NCBI GenBank assembly: GCA_950106755.1
Contig: OX467091.1
Location: 20,973,538 to 21,037,537, forward strand
From: Climacium dendroides
Lineage: Eukaryota; Streptophyta; Bryopsida; Hypnales; Climaciaceae
Length of the DNA stretch: 64,000 nt
Reading direction: 5' to 3'
The notes under the pieces were generated by a model. That model did not search any database. It saw only the letters and a program-made list of their open reading frames with translations, and was not told where the DNA came from. Of this stretch, positions 1-11,934 are shown piece by piece (the first letter of the stretch is position 1; every line of letters starts with the position of its first letter). A program made the translations under genes and the position numbers.

Positions 1-1862
1 ACACCCATTAACATTCAACTCTTGAAAATTAAGACACACAAGTGTTGAGCATGTCAAATTTGTTAAGTTCACACGCTCATACAAGTAGAGGAAGATCAAT
101 TTTGGAAAATTGGCTAGGTCTGGAAGCTCCTTGATGGGACACCCACTGTAGTTGCAAACAGGTGGCTAACCACTGCAAATTTGCACAATTTGACACATGG
201 AACTTATGGAGACTTGTCAACTGATGAAGGTCCAACCCAAGATTATGATGAAGCCATGGATTGCCCCTCACCCACATCGTTTTCAAGTTTTGTAATCCAA
301 GATGCCATGGAGATCTCAACAAGGTACAACCCTCGACCCTCACATTTTCCAATCTGTCAAACTCTTGTAGATTTGGTAATGCCTCCAACTTGTTGCAATC
401 CGTAATGAATAGCTCCTCCAAACTAGTCAAGATGCACAAACTAGACAAATCCTCAAACTTGCATTGCTTGGGATGCAAACTGCGCACCCTTATAACCTCT
501 TGAGATCAGGCAACACATGCACGCCTTTGCAATTTTCCACAATGACGGACTCCAATGATACTAACTTGAAATTCCTTGGCCTTGGCCCCCCAAAATGTGG
601 AGCCTTCCCAGCTTTGTGAAATTGCGTAAGTTGGGTCCATCATGCAGCTCATCAATTCCAACTCCCAGACTCTGAAGCGAAATTAAGTTGCTCCATCCTG
701 TGAAAGATTGCGGAGGGGTCTCTCGATCCAACTCCAAAAGTTTGCAGATTCGTGAGCTTGTATAGATCTGGTAGCTGGGTGAGATTTTTGCAAACTCTCG
801 TGTCCATGGATTGCAGACAAACCAAGTCATTTAACCCAGGCAATGATTTAATGAGTGAACACCCACCTAGGTACAATCTCCTCAAATTTCTGAGGTTGCG
901 CATATTTGGCAACACCACAAGATTGTAGCAATCAGAAACACTCAGCTCTACCAAACTGACCAGGTCACACAAACCCAGCAAGGCTCGTAGTAACCGGCAC
1001 TTGAGCACATCCAATTTCTGCAGTCGTTTCAGCTTCTGTAATTTGGGCACCACTGTAATTTGGGCACCACTTTCAGCTTAGAACAATAACTGAGACAAAG
1101 TTCCTGCAACGCACCTAATTCACCCACACCCTAGCAACTCTGCAACGCCTCACAACTACTCAAATCCAAGAATTGCAAGTTGCTGTGCTTCGAGTTCAAG
1201 CTGGATATGGCTGCCACCGACTCATTACTACGAAACAAGTCTGCTTCGAGCTTAAGCCAAAAATCGTTTCCAGCGACTCATTATAACGAAAACAAGCCAC
1301 TTGTAGAGAAATGAGTTTGGTGCTCGACCGCATCCATACAAATCCAACACTCGGAGGTTTGTCAAACAACCGATATCGTCAATGCAAGATGATTTTGATG
1401 GGATGTTCAACCATCGTAGAAAGACCAGCTGCGACAAGGAACCCAATCTGACAATTGATATCAATGGCTCCAAACTTGAATAGCATGATGCAATTTCCAA
1501 CTCTAAGCTCTTGAGATGTTTTAGGCCTCTTAGATAAGGCTGTGTTCTCATCCAAAGTCTAAACAGAGCTTCAAAATGGTCACGTTGGGGAAACATGCAA
1601 AATCTACACCTTTTAGCTTCATAAATCCCTTGTTCAAGAAAAATATCAACTTCAAGTTAAATAAACTGCCACCCCTGGTTCCAATCGCTTTTCCAAGTGT
1701 GTTGAACTCGTCCTACTCAAATATCCATCGTCTATCCTCAAACTTGCCAACTGTAGTTTCCAATCTTGCAAACTCACGCTACAAGTTGTACATGCCAATT
1801 CTACTAAACCCATTACCAAAATTCTCCAATATTGATTTTCTCTTAAGGTTCTTCAACTCCAA
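1..1862 (-). pseudogene. TNL-A LRR exon, broken into several frames
   Basis: Open blocks at 1252-1596, 652-1053 and 77-487 (minus strand) encode leucine-rich repeats of about 20-24 residues, for example LRRLYLGGCSLIKSLPGLND and LEELFITDCNKLEALPNLQE. The blocks lie in different frames with stops between them. The 5' part (1600-1862) has the counterpart of RIGMHDLW changed to RIGMYNL-stop. The 3' end continues past the left edge of the window. Confidence 0.85.
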
Positions 1863-2119
1863 GTTAAATAAAACAAAAACTGTCAAAAGAAGAATATCTC
1901 TCAATGTCCTCCACCAACTCCAAAAACTGTAAATAAATGGTCATAGTTCTCAACCCTTGAATGTCAAATTGGGGAACCACTGCTAGAAATTCACAAAATG
2001 ACAAATAGGAAATATCAATCACTAAAATCTCAAAAAGTCAAGAATTTGGAGGCCATATGAACAAATGGTCCCACTACTTGAGCTTCTTAGCAAAAAAACA
2101 ATGACCGACAACTATAAAT

Positions 2120-2765
2120 TCAAAGTATTCACCTGTTCCATCACATTATTCACATAGATTCCATGGACCATACCCAACCATTCAAAAAGGTCCCACTTAC
2201 ATTCTTTGTACACACCATTGTAAGGTGCAAATAGGGCCACATCCATGAATAGAAGTTGGTCTTACAAATTTAAGGTATCAAAGCTTTTTCTCAAAATGAA
2301 AAATAGAGGGTGTTTGGGTTCTCCAAAAGGATTCAAAAAGTCAATTTCATGCAAGAGCAAACACCAATGTGATAAAACATATCCAATACACCACAATTGT
2401 TCACCCAATACTTGCAAAGCCAATGGGTGGTAATGATAATTGATGCCATCACCTTTCTTGAAATGACATCTCTTAACACAAGATAAGATCAAATCAAGGT
2501 CATCTATGTTACTTGAATATGAAAGAGGAACACATGCAACATGATAAAGGAATAAAGACCTTGCTTCCTCCAACTCCATGTATTCACTTGCATCAATTCT
2601 TAGGGACATCAATTCATTCATAGAGCATGTTGTCACAAGCAAAGCACTCCGAAAACCGTATTGTGCTTGTAGGAGAGTCAAAGCTTGACTAGTTGCACTT
2701 AACACATTGTTGATTGTCAAAAACACTTTGACATTCAACATCTCTCTTATAAGGTGGTGTTGATA
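2120..2765 (-). pseudogene. TNL-A NB-ARC exon (kinase-2 to GLPL region), interrupted
   Basis: An open stretch on the minus strand (2262-2765) reads VKVFLTINNVLSATSQALTL, then SALLVTTCS (RNBS-B position), a FHFKKGDG-like run and YHPLALQVLGEQL (the GLPL motif). It aligns end to end with the 213-codon NB exons of B and C. The kinase-2 aspartate is changed (TINNV against AIDNV) and a TAA follows the ..SFDTLNL sequence. The exon end near 2130 keeps a GTGAAT donor-like site. Confidence 0.8.
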
Positions 2766-2931
2766 TTGCAAGTCAATAACATCTCCAATTCGGTGCAACA
2801 CAAAAAATTGAAGTACAATACATTTCAATCAAATCAATAAACATGAAGAGGTACACATCCACTCCACTCCACCACATGTAAGAAATACACAAATTGTACA
2901 TGCTTTCCTAATTATGGTTAGTTCAATAGAC

Positions 2932-2982
2932 TTTGTCTACATCCATTACTCCCAAATAGTCAAGGTTGATTTTCACACAAAC
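2932..2982 (-). pseudogene. TNL-A P-loop exon remnant fused to intron 1
   Basis: Directly after the TIR exon donor the sequence passes within about 10 bases into NLDYLGVMDVDK, the counterpart of the last residues of the P-loop exon in B and C (NLAYFGAMDVDK). The rest of intron 1 and about 220 bp of exon, including Walker A (GVGGIGKT in B and C), are missing. The breakpoint is near 2970-2973. Confidence 0.85.
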
Positions 2983-3561
2983 CTTGCACAATCGTAACTT
3001 CCCTTGAACATGGAAATCTTCAAATCTCATCTCGGGGGAACCAACTTACAAATGACTTCAACTATCTCCTCCCAAAACTTCACTTCCCCCAAGTCAAAGT
3101 TGTACTTCAAGCCATTGGTTGCGCCAAACAATCCCAAGGCATTCTCACAATCCTCCACATCAATCCTACTATCACATTCAACCCAACTTTGCTACAATGA
3201 TAACCATCTCCTAAGGTTATCCACATCACGATATTCAACATATGTAATGCCAAGAAATACTGGCATTATGGTGAAGCTTGGCTTCCTCTTCTTGACATTG
3301 GCCATGGCCATCAACTCCAACATGGGCCATTTTGAAGTGAAGAATTCCTCTGATAGTACCACCACACCAACTTCACATTGTTCAATAGTGTCGAAGATAA
3401 GATTTGGAAAATCCTTTCCAATGGGCAAGCACTCCTAATGCTTGTCCCAAAATGGATGGTGGTCGCATCTCTCCAAGTCCACACACAATTGTTCCACAAA
3501 CCCTTTTTGTGCACCACTATGGCTCAAGAACACCTTGTGCTATGGTTGTAATGTGTCATTC
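2983..3561 (-). pseudogene. TNL-A TIR exon with two in-frame stops
   Basis: The exon is bounded by an acceptor (GGACAG) at 3562-3563 and a donor (AAG/GTTTGT) at 2983. It is 579 bp, one base shorter than the 580 bp of copies B and C. The FLSHSGAQ strand, the IEQCEVGVVVLSEEFF helix region and the SKWPMLEL motif with the TIR glutamate are readable. A TAG at 3435-3437 replaces an arginine codon (B and C read KRRECLP, A reads KH-stop-ECLP), and a second TAG lies at 3192-3194. Confidence 0.85.
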
Positions 3562-3639
3562 CTGTCCACGCCAAAAAAATGGCACCAACCCAACAATCAA
3601 TAGTGAAAAGAGATTGTTTTATAATCAAGGCTAACCCCA

Positions 3640-5617
3640 TGATTTGCCACTTTTGCAAGCACAATATTTGTTTAGGTGAGCAATGAGATCACAATTCACG
3701 AGCACTACTAACCCATATCCATTGCCATCGCTTATAGACAAGCTTGTGCTCCCTTATTCCATGCTCCAAATCATTCCAGGTCGGAATACGTAAGATTCAC
3801 TCGTGGTGGGTTCCTCCAAGACTTGTACAAGACAAGTGAAGTGGAGAGTGAGCATCCAAAATGCCCAATGCTTTCGAGGCACAATGACAAATTCTAAGGA
3901 GTGATACAACCAAATTCAATGAAATCGATTAAAACTAATTGGAGATTGACCACCCGCACAACAGCTCTTAACACAAACGGTTTCCTTTGAGATTCACACC
4001 ACTCTCCTCAATGAACGGTTTCCGTTCTACTCTAAGTAGCGAACGGGGCACATAAAAGGTTCAGACAAGGGCACACACAACATTCTTCTTTTAAGTTTTA
4101 GGAAGTAATTGGAGTGATACAGGCAAATCCAATGTTATAAACATGGGGTCCCACGATTCCAATCAAGCTAGAATTTTCTGGACAACTTTCATAACGAAAG
4201 ACGAGCAGTTCAAGGTCAGCAACCAAGTGCAAAGAGCTTCAACAACCAAAGAAAATAAAGACGGAGACACGGAGCTTTTACCAGGGTCGTGTAGTCCCGC
4301 AAAATTCTCCAGACCTCGGATGGAGTGCGAAGAACACGAAGTCACAGCTCCGCCAAAGACGACAACGACAGTGAAGGCGCCCCTGGAAGCGAGCAGCTCG
4401 TCCCGTCCCCCACAAGCGCCACGGACACGTTGGAACCAGATTCCCAAGAACTTCTACCGACTCTCCGTGCAATCAATCCAGCAGCCAAACCAGATTGGGG
4501 AAAACCCCTGCCAGGATCACCGACTAAGTCTCAGTACGATAGGAAAATGCATCCCTGGATTGGTCACACTGAAGCAAACAGAAAGTGCAAGCATAAATGG
4601 GTAGGAGCGGACCTCTCCTCGTTAATTTATGACGGCTCCTCAATGATTTACTATGCTGACTGACCCACAAAGATTGAACAAGGTTGGTCAAGGCTCTTCC
4701 ATCAGTTATGGCCATTTCATAGCATCATCTGCCAAATAGGTCATAACCAGTTTGCACGAACAACACGAAACAACACGATCCACCCCTAAAAGACTGAGGA
4801 TTCATGCTTTCAGAATGGCCGAGTCCATGGATCGTAGAGTGAAAAGAATGGAATTTGAATGGAGACAAATTCCATATCACCGAAGTCAGTCCAGAACACC
4901 GTATTCGTTAATAGAAAAAATAAAGAAGAGGAGACTGGAGGAAGCTCCCTATGACCCACTCCGAACTGTAAAACCAACCGGAACACCCGAGTTTTGCTTG
5001 CGCTTACTAGAGATTCAAGAACGTACCAGAACCTACTTGCAAATCTCACGCCCACCGTCCAGATCTCCTTCCCACTCTCCTCTACCGACAGGTTCACCAC
5101 ATCCTCCGCCTTAAACACTTCTCCACAGGCGCCACAGAGAACAACGACCTCAACGATGACAACCAAAACTCCACTCTACTCAGCACCCAAAATAATCAAA
5201 CCACTCTTTCGCCACTTTCTACAAGAGCCCTGTCCTTGATCGTGCTCTCCCTATCTCATCTGCACAAAAACCCCACCGACACCTTGGCAATTCAGAAAGC
5301 CCCAGTCTCCTCACCACAAGCAAACCTCCAAATGCACCGTACCTCCAAATGCACCGTACCTCCAAATGCCCAGCAAACCACCAATTCCAACAACTTACCG
5401 CTAAAATTCTCTAAAAGACAGAGTGAAAACAGAGCAAACACAAACCTTCTCGTCGCGTCTGAGCCCCACACAGATCAAATTCATCACAAATTCCGCAGAA
5501 TCGCCAGGAAGGAATCCACAGAATCGGAAAACAAACCGACTTTGAAGTAGAAGAGGTGAGAACGTTGGGAGGCGAAATTTGAAGGGTACGTGTGAAGCAT
5601 AGAAAAGGAGGGTAGGT
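3640..5617. repeat. GC-richer flank upstream of TNL-A, including the module at 4640-5617
   Basis: This is the upstream flank of TNL-A. It has counterparts upstream of B (16.1-18.9 kb) and C (38.2-41.0 kb). From about 4640 it contains the recurring ~0.9 kb module also found near 18.24, 21.29, 40.37, 43.80 and 63.11 kb. Short open frames occur on both strands (4143-4604 plus, 4163-4447 and 4810-5166 minus). I recognise no domain in any of them, and they are not conserved as frames in the other copies, so I do not call genes. The module stops abruptly near 5617, where unit 1 begins. A 17-bp tandem repeat lies at 5326-5369. Confidence 0.65.
5326..5369. repeat. 17-bp tandem repeat, 2.6 copies
   Basis: The unit CTCCAAATGCACCGTAC occurs at 5326-5342 and 5343-5359, with a partial third at 5360-5369. 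The equivalent modules elsewhere have a single copy. Confidence 0.9.
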
Positions 5618-5819
5618 GACCGTGGAAATCATCCATTTTGATATTGTGGGAATCATTGATCTATAAAAATCCCAAAGCACTCACTGGAAGCCAAAATATT
5701 GTAGAAGATCCCCATTTCACTCAAAATTTTGAGGATGAATAGTTACACTTCTGTCCTACACTAAAAGATTCTTTGTCACCCATTGAACACCAAACATCCA
5801 CCTCAATGTTTAAAGGGTT

Positions 5820-5965
5820 AAGAAGTGCCAAGGTGGTGATATAAAATGCTATAGAGGTACTCCAAATTTCAACATTCATCCACATATTGAATAGAAAATA
5901 TCACATTAGCATATATCACATATCTATAATTTGATTTTCATCCAGAATTTCGCAACTTCATCCAA
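5820..5965. repeat. Dispersed AT-rich repeat (about 140 bp core)
   Basis: The core contains GTGCCAAAGTGG, then CAAATTTCAACATTCATCCA, then ATAGAAAATATCACATTAGC. Versions lie at about 10,700-10,815, 26,220-26,350, 32,560-32,660, 45,690-45,744 (continuing at 47,429) and 48,295-48,410. No coding content is seen. Superfamily unknown. Confidence 0.75.
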
Positions 5966-8900
5966 TTTTTTTGGCATTCTTTTAACATTTTTTAGCCAAT
6001 TTTTTTCTAATGCAATCTGGCACTTGAAAGTTAAAAAGAACCCCTAGATCCATCACTTGAATGAAGATAGCATTCGTATACCTTATTAATATCCTAAAGA
6101 GTTTGAAAATGAAAATCTTATTTCATAGGCAAAGCCAAATTGTTCAAATTTCTACAAGCCATAATTATTATGGAAAGATGATTGCTACCTATTTTAGAAG
6201 GTACAATTGTGATAATGAACTCAAAACAATGAGGAAACAAGATTGTCACAATATAGAGCTTAAAATAATGAATAAATTAATTGCATTTTACAAAATGTAT
6301 TTTTGTTGCATAACCCCACCACAAGCCCTGTACTTGTATTTTTCAAAATGAAAGATGACCGCAATTGATATGGGATATGTAACACCATTGTATCCATATC
6401 CATATTTTGAATAGATACATACACACTTCATTTGTATCACGTATACCATCTATATCCATATCCTATATCTTGTATTTGTATTTGTATCTTGAATCCAAAT
6501 TTCATATTTTGTATTGTATTTTGTATCCTACATTCAATGGCCAAGATTTGACAACTAACATCTACAACTTCAATTTTTTTCAAAGGTTAATAGTGTAAGG
6601 GGGGGAAATTAATTTCCACTGCAAATTGACGGGTTTCAATTTTGTACAAATCAAAAGTGGGGGGGATTAATACAAAATTCATTGATTGCTTCTTTTCAAT
6701 ACATTGTGGCATACACAATACATTGTTTTGAGTGGAAATTGTAGATGCCGAAAAACATCTCATATGCCCAATTTGGATAATTTTTCCAAAAGTTATTGGC
6801 CTCCAAAGTTTGCAGCCAGTCAACCTTGATTTGCCCGATTCGTCCGTGAACAATAAGATTCTGTTTGATATGACAATCGTGATAGTGGCACACACACAAT
6901 AGCTGCAATGTTTATAATAAGGCAAACTCTATATTTCAGTCCACAATTTTTCAATCCCCACCTGGTTTAAAGTAGAATTTTGGGGTTGTAATGAAAACAC
7001 TTTCTGTTATTAAAGCAACAAGTGGTTTGAGTATCTCTTATTATGAAAAAAATTCTACTAGGAGAAAGTGTTTGTATTATATTGATGAGACTTCTTTTTC
7101 CAAAACAATTGGAATTGCAATGTTAATAAGGCATAGAAATTTTCAGATTGCTGTAAATGGATGAAAATTAGAAATGAAATTTTCAAAATCATTCCCAATA
7201 AATCTACAAATATTTTAAAATTTAGACTATTTTGAATACCCTCTATCCTCCATTATTTATATAGCTTTGGTAATGTTGATGAAAACATCAAGAAAATGCT
7301 TAAACAATACATTTTAGAAATATTTTTTCTTTGTTACCAAGTTAACCTAGAAATGTCCAAGTCTTTTTTTGAGTTTATAGGAATTTGCTCTAAATTGAAC
7401 AAAAAATCAACATTTTGATGAGTTGACTAAGAATTTTTCAAACATATAAACTATTAAAAATAACAACTTGATTAGGTTTTATTTAACTTCAAAGTATTGT
7501 CCACATCAAAATTTGGTGCCACAGGCAATTACGGATCAATGAAAATGGGGTAAAAAGTATATTCTAGATGAAATTTCAAAAAGATTTTGACATTTAAGGA
7601 TGTAATGGCTTGGAATCATACAATACTTATTCCTTAAAAGGATGGATTGGTGACCATAGAAATCATTCATTATTGTATTATGTGAATTATTGGTATAAAA
7701 AAACTCAAAAGTACTCAATGAAAGTTAAATTACTATAGAAGACCTCTTTTTTACACATAACTTTGAAGAATGAATACAGTGACTCCAAAAACTAAGTCTA
7801 TGTTGTATTTAGTTTCATTCTATACACCATATGTTGAAAATAAGTGGACAAAATCCAAATGAGCAAACTTGAAAGTTGTATTATCATTTGTACACTACAA
7901 TCGTAAAAAAACTTGAAGCAAAAAACAATTATGGGGTGAAAGTAAATAAATTCCAAAGCTAACCACCCCATAACCTCAATTATTGAGATAAATTTCATAA
8001 TCACTTCCAAAATCGTCTATGCTTCCATTTTGAGCTTGGATGACTTGAATATTTTTCTACATATTGTTGAACACTCTTCAAGACCCACTCCATGAGAATT
8101 GCAAAGGATTGACATACATGTGCTTCAAAAACATTATATATAGAGAAAAATGTATATAGAGTTCTTTTTCTTTTTCTTTTTTTGAACAAATGGAACAAAC
8201 CATTGCATTAAAAGAAAAGAACTAAGAACATACTATAGATTGTAATTCAAACTGTTGATACATCTACTTTGAAAGATTTGAAGATATTTGTTCCAATACA
8301 AAAAGAATTTAATCATTTTAATTTGTAATCAGCAACCAAAAACAATTATTTTGGTTACAATCTTTTTGAATGGAAGATATTAGTTTGTAAGGGTTGTATA
8401 TAGTACATTTGTTTGGGTTGTAGGTCACTTCGTATGATATGACAACAATAAAGTGATACCAAGGTTTCTTAAACTCAGTAGTCCCCTAGTTGATGGACCC
8501 ATTTATTCCAAAAAAATTGAACCCTGTAGGCTATTAATAAGATTTGTTGACCATTGTTAGTGTTATTTAGAAGTGCACTATTCCCCTATACTCGCTCAAT
8601 TTGATGGACGGGTAGTGCTTGATTGGACTCAAGAATGGACCGTCGTGATGAAGTCACAAATTCTACTGGCCCTACAAGTTTGGAATTCCTAAACCATATT
8701 GACAACAATTGATCTACTTCTACACATAACATTCAATAGCAATAAGGACTACCTTCCCTTAGAGGAAATGATGTGGAATATTTCACACCATTTCATCCCG
8801 AGATGATATGGTGTAGAATATTCTACACTCATTGAAACTAATGCTTTAGTTTCTTCATTGTGATTTGAACACCTTTTATGATTTGTGGATCAAGAGTGAG

Positions 8901-9018
8901 AAGACAAATCTTTATATACATATGGGGTGATAGGAGGTAAAGTAAACAATGTGAGATAAATAAATTAAAGTTAGTAGGAGCTCAATCACTCATAGTAAAG
9001 TCTAATTCTATTTAAAAT
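5966..9018. other. AT-rich intergenic sequence, no gene recognised
   Basis: Positions up to about 7,275 match unit 2 (26.4-28.5 kb); the remainder is private to unit 1. It includes low-complexity runs rich in ATATCC/TGTATT near 6,380-6,530 and a second version of the 5.63-5.75 kb repeat at about 7,645-7,770. Short open frames here have biased composition and no domain I recognise. Confidence 0.6.
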
Positions 9019-9352
9019 AAAATTTCAAGCCTCATTTAGTCATAGTAAAATAAAAAAATTCAAAAACTTTAAACTAAAAAAATTTGAAAAATCTATATAA
9101 ATTTCATCTCCAAAAATTCGTTTCATATTTCAAGACTCCAATAAAAAGTTATGGACATTTCAAAGAGGGATTAGAAAAGACATTTTACATCTTGAAACAT
9201 CCTTTTTAAATTTTGTCCATAACTTTTGATTGAAGGCTTGAAATATGAAACGGATTTTTGGAGATGAAATTTAAATAGATTTCCCAACTTTTTTTAGTCC
9301 AAAGTTTTTTGAAAAAAGTTCTTCTATTATGACTAAATGAGGTCTAAAATTC
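9019..9352. repeat. Long inverted repeat (about 138-bp arms, about 58-bp loop)
   Basis: The left arm 9019-9156 is complementary to the right arm 9215-9352 nearly end to end. Shared blocks include CCTCATTTAGTCAT, ATTTCATCTCCAAAAAT, GTTTCATATTTCAAG and AAAGTTATGGAC. Mismatches and small gaps are scattered. A transcript would fold into a long, imperfect hairpin. It may be a foldback/MITE element or a source of hairpin small RNA. No coding content. Confidence 0.85.
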
Positions 9353-10970
9353 TACATAAACATCATTTTGACATTTTGACAACAAGCAGTTTAGTACTCA
9401 TTTTCAAATTATTCCATATTCCTTAAGGATTCATGGTGAAAATTCAATTTTAATATAAAAATGACATCTCCAACTTTCACTCTCTCAAATGTTTCCTACT
9501 CAATTCCTTCATAGCTCTACCCAAATTATTTTTTAGATGGGTTAAATGACATTGGGATTTTGATTGAAAGGATTCTCATGGTGTTTGGCATATCATCTTA
9601 ATGTTTCTTTAAATATTTGTTTGTTTGGTTTAAGATTTAGAAGGAAAAAGAATGCATAAACCATAAGTCTACTACCGCAGTTCTGGCACGTGGGGAATTA
9701 AAGAAGCATAGGTTTCTAGATTTTCCAAAGTTGTGCTAGCACTAGTAGTGCCAACTTAGACATGCACAGGCAGTCAATGGGCTGGCACTCTAAATCATTC
9801 CAACCCCCCCAAATTAGCAACCTTTCCGTGGCCTCATTTTTTTTCTAATGTACAAAAGTAAATAATTGATGGCTTCAGGTGATAAGAAGGAAGGTAAAGT
9901 TTGTGTTGCAAAATTAGCCCCAATTGCGCTTCTGAATATTTTGCACATGTAAATATCTAATACCTCACATAGATAACATTAACTAAAACACTTCAAGAAA
10001 ACACTATAGTTCATCATTAGCTTCATTAAGTTTGTACCTATCTATTGAGGGAATAGAGTCTTTTGAGCGGATAGTGAGGCAACAATTGACTTCACCCTCA
10101 ACCCATATTAAATTTAAAAAAAATTCCCAACCCCAACCCAATCCTAACCTAAATCCAATCCTAATTGAACCTCAAACCTAACCTAAACCCAATCCTAATT
10201 GAATCCCAAGCCTAAACCTATCTTCCTAATTTGTAACTTCAAATTAGTATAGGATTTTGTAATTGATATAGGATTTTGTATCTTTTGTCCACATTCATAG
10301 TATGTATTTGTATACATCTTTTGTAGCCATACTTATACTTGTATCCATATCCATATCCATACTTGTATTCATATTTGTATTCGTATTCCAAATCAACGGC
10401 TTAGAGTTTGGTTTTAGTTTTTTCTCTATAAATAGATCTATGATTCAGGATTTTTAAAAATCAAAAGTGACAAGGGGGGTAGAACAGGGTGTTTGCATCT
10501 TCACAGAAGATAGTGTAATTGTAGGCACCCAAAATGTGATTGTCATCTATACAAAGTTCTAAAAAAGTAGAACTCAAATCTTCAAGAAAATCATGTCCAT
10601 ACCTTAATTTTGACAAGAAGTATTACTTTATCACAAAGGAATTGTACATCCACTTTCAGCACACCATGAACTCGAAAACATTGTTGGTGTTTTTCATCTT
10701 TGAAGAAAGGCCAAAGTAGCAATATAAAATGTTACAATGGTGCTCCAAATTTCAACATGCATCTACATATTGGATAGAAAATATCACATTAGCACATATT
10801 ACATGTCTCACATCCAAAAGCCAAAAAAACCCTAGAAACGTTTCACTTGCAAAGGGTGATGTTGTATAAAAATACTATAGCCCTCTGTACTAGTTCTGTC
10901 TCCATGAACATAAAGTTCAACTTGTTAAGAGATACTTTTAGTGATACTTTGCACATGAATTTAGTAAGAA
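9353..10970. other. AT-rich intergenic sequence with simple repeats
   Basis: No gene is recognised. From about 9,860 the sequence matches unit 2 (31.74 kb onwards). A C/A-rich tract with CCTAA-like words lies at 10,100-10,215, and a degenerate (TATCCA/TGTATT)n tract at 10,260-10,390; both have counterparts in unit 2 (about 31.97-32.22 kb). Confidence 0.6.
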
Positions 10971-11124
10971 CACTATAAGAAAATCGTATTTTAGGTGATG
11001 TTTAATATAACTATTAGTGTCAACATTGAACATCATTGTTGACATAAAAACAAGGGTTGTTAGACTTAACATCACCTAAAATCTATCAACTTAAACATAA
11101 AAAAAACTCTAGTTTCTTATAGTG
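10971..11124. mobile_element. CACTA-type miniature element, unit 1 copy
   Basis: The termini are CACTATAAGAAAA at the left and TTTCTTATAGTG at the right, a 12-bp inverted match. They are flanked on both sides by GAA, a 3-bp target duplication as expected for CACTA (En/Spm) elements. The 154-bp body carries GGTGATGTT and AACATCACC near opposite ends. It matches the longer unit 2 copy at 32,817-33,040. Confidence 0.85.
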
Positions 11125-11850
11125 GAAAGAGAACCACCAATGTTTCATTTAAAAAACAATGCTTTCCGACATAGTCCACTAATTTCAAGTTTAGCATCTA
11201 TTGTGAAAGATGTACTTGATGGGGATTTGGGATACACAAAATTCATAGTGCATGTTCAAACAAGCATCCAATAGCCTGAAGATCATCCTTAAATCTCTTA
11301 TAAATTATTCTACATTAATGATGGATGATACTATATTAATCACAGGTTTCTATGATATTATTGGATCCCATATATTATAGAATTGTTTTGGTAGCTTGTA
11401 GCATAGCATATCCTTTTCCTAAAAACACATTTTCTAAAATCGTTATATGCATAGAAAAACTTAAAATGACCTATAATTTGTACCCACATTAATTTGCATT
11501 TCATGCCTAATTACTTGAATCCACTTCATAGGCTTCAAAAACTAATCTCAAACAAAATCAATCTTTGGTTGGTTTAGGGTTTAGTAACTTTAGGGTTTGG
11601 ATACAAACACCTAAACAATACTACCTTGTGGAGTTCAACAAACACAAGCTCCTTCTATTGTGACTCATACTATTAAAATCAATGCAAAATATTGCAACTC
11701 TTTCTGTTATTCCACTTTCTATAAAGGCCCAAATTACATGGCAAAAAGAAGGGGCCTTGTATATTATACCAATGGAACAAAGGTTTGTAGCTAAACTGTA
11801 GTATTATTCCCTTCATCACTAACACTTTAGAATGCAAAAAATTGATATAA
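11125..11850. other. Intergenic sequence 3' of TNL-B
   Basis: AT-rich sequence collinear with 33,041-33,780 in unit 2. It follows the end of the TNL reading frame. No gene, terminator motif or RNA gene is recognised. Confidence 0.5.
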
Positions 11851-11934
11851 GAAATTGGTACTACTTTCCTCTAAAGTTTCAACATCGACCTTGCTAGTAA
11901 GCATGTGCAAAAAACATCTTGCAACTCCACCCAA

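Larger units (their letters stand above)
1..3561 (-). pseudogene. TNL copy A: decayed TIR-NB-LRR receptor gene, 3' end off the window
   Basis: Reading leftwards, this copy has a TIR exon, a stump of the P-loop exon, the rest of the NB-ARC exon and a long LRR exon that runs past position 1. It is related to copies B and C throughout but much more damaged. The P-loop exon is nearly all deleted. The splice acceptor before the NB exon reads AA at 2766-2767 and the one before the LRR exon reads AC at 1863-1864, where B and C have AG. Stops interrupt the TIR exon, the NB exon and the LRR exon, and the MHD motif reads MYN followed by a stop. No ATP-binding receptor can be made from it. As a family, TNLs are intracellular immune sensors whose TIR domain hydrolyses NAD+. 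Family assignment is firm; expression is unlikely. Confidence 0.85.

Noticed and set aside
4143..4604. 153-codon plus-strand open frame upstream of TNL-A
   Set aside because: Overlaps minus-strand frames of similar length, has no recognised domain, and the matching regions in units 1 and 2 do not keep the frame.
9008..9359. AATTCTA on both sides of the long hairpin as a target duplication
   Set aside because: The repeats do not sit at matching distances from the arm ends, and the sequence is too AT-rich to be convincing.
10100..10215. CCTAA-like words suggesting interstitial telomere repeats
   Set aside because: The period is irregular and words such as CCCAATCCTAATTGAA dominate; low-complexity C/A-rich tract instead.
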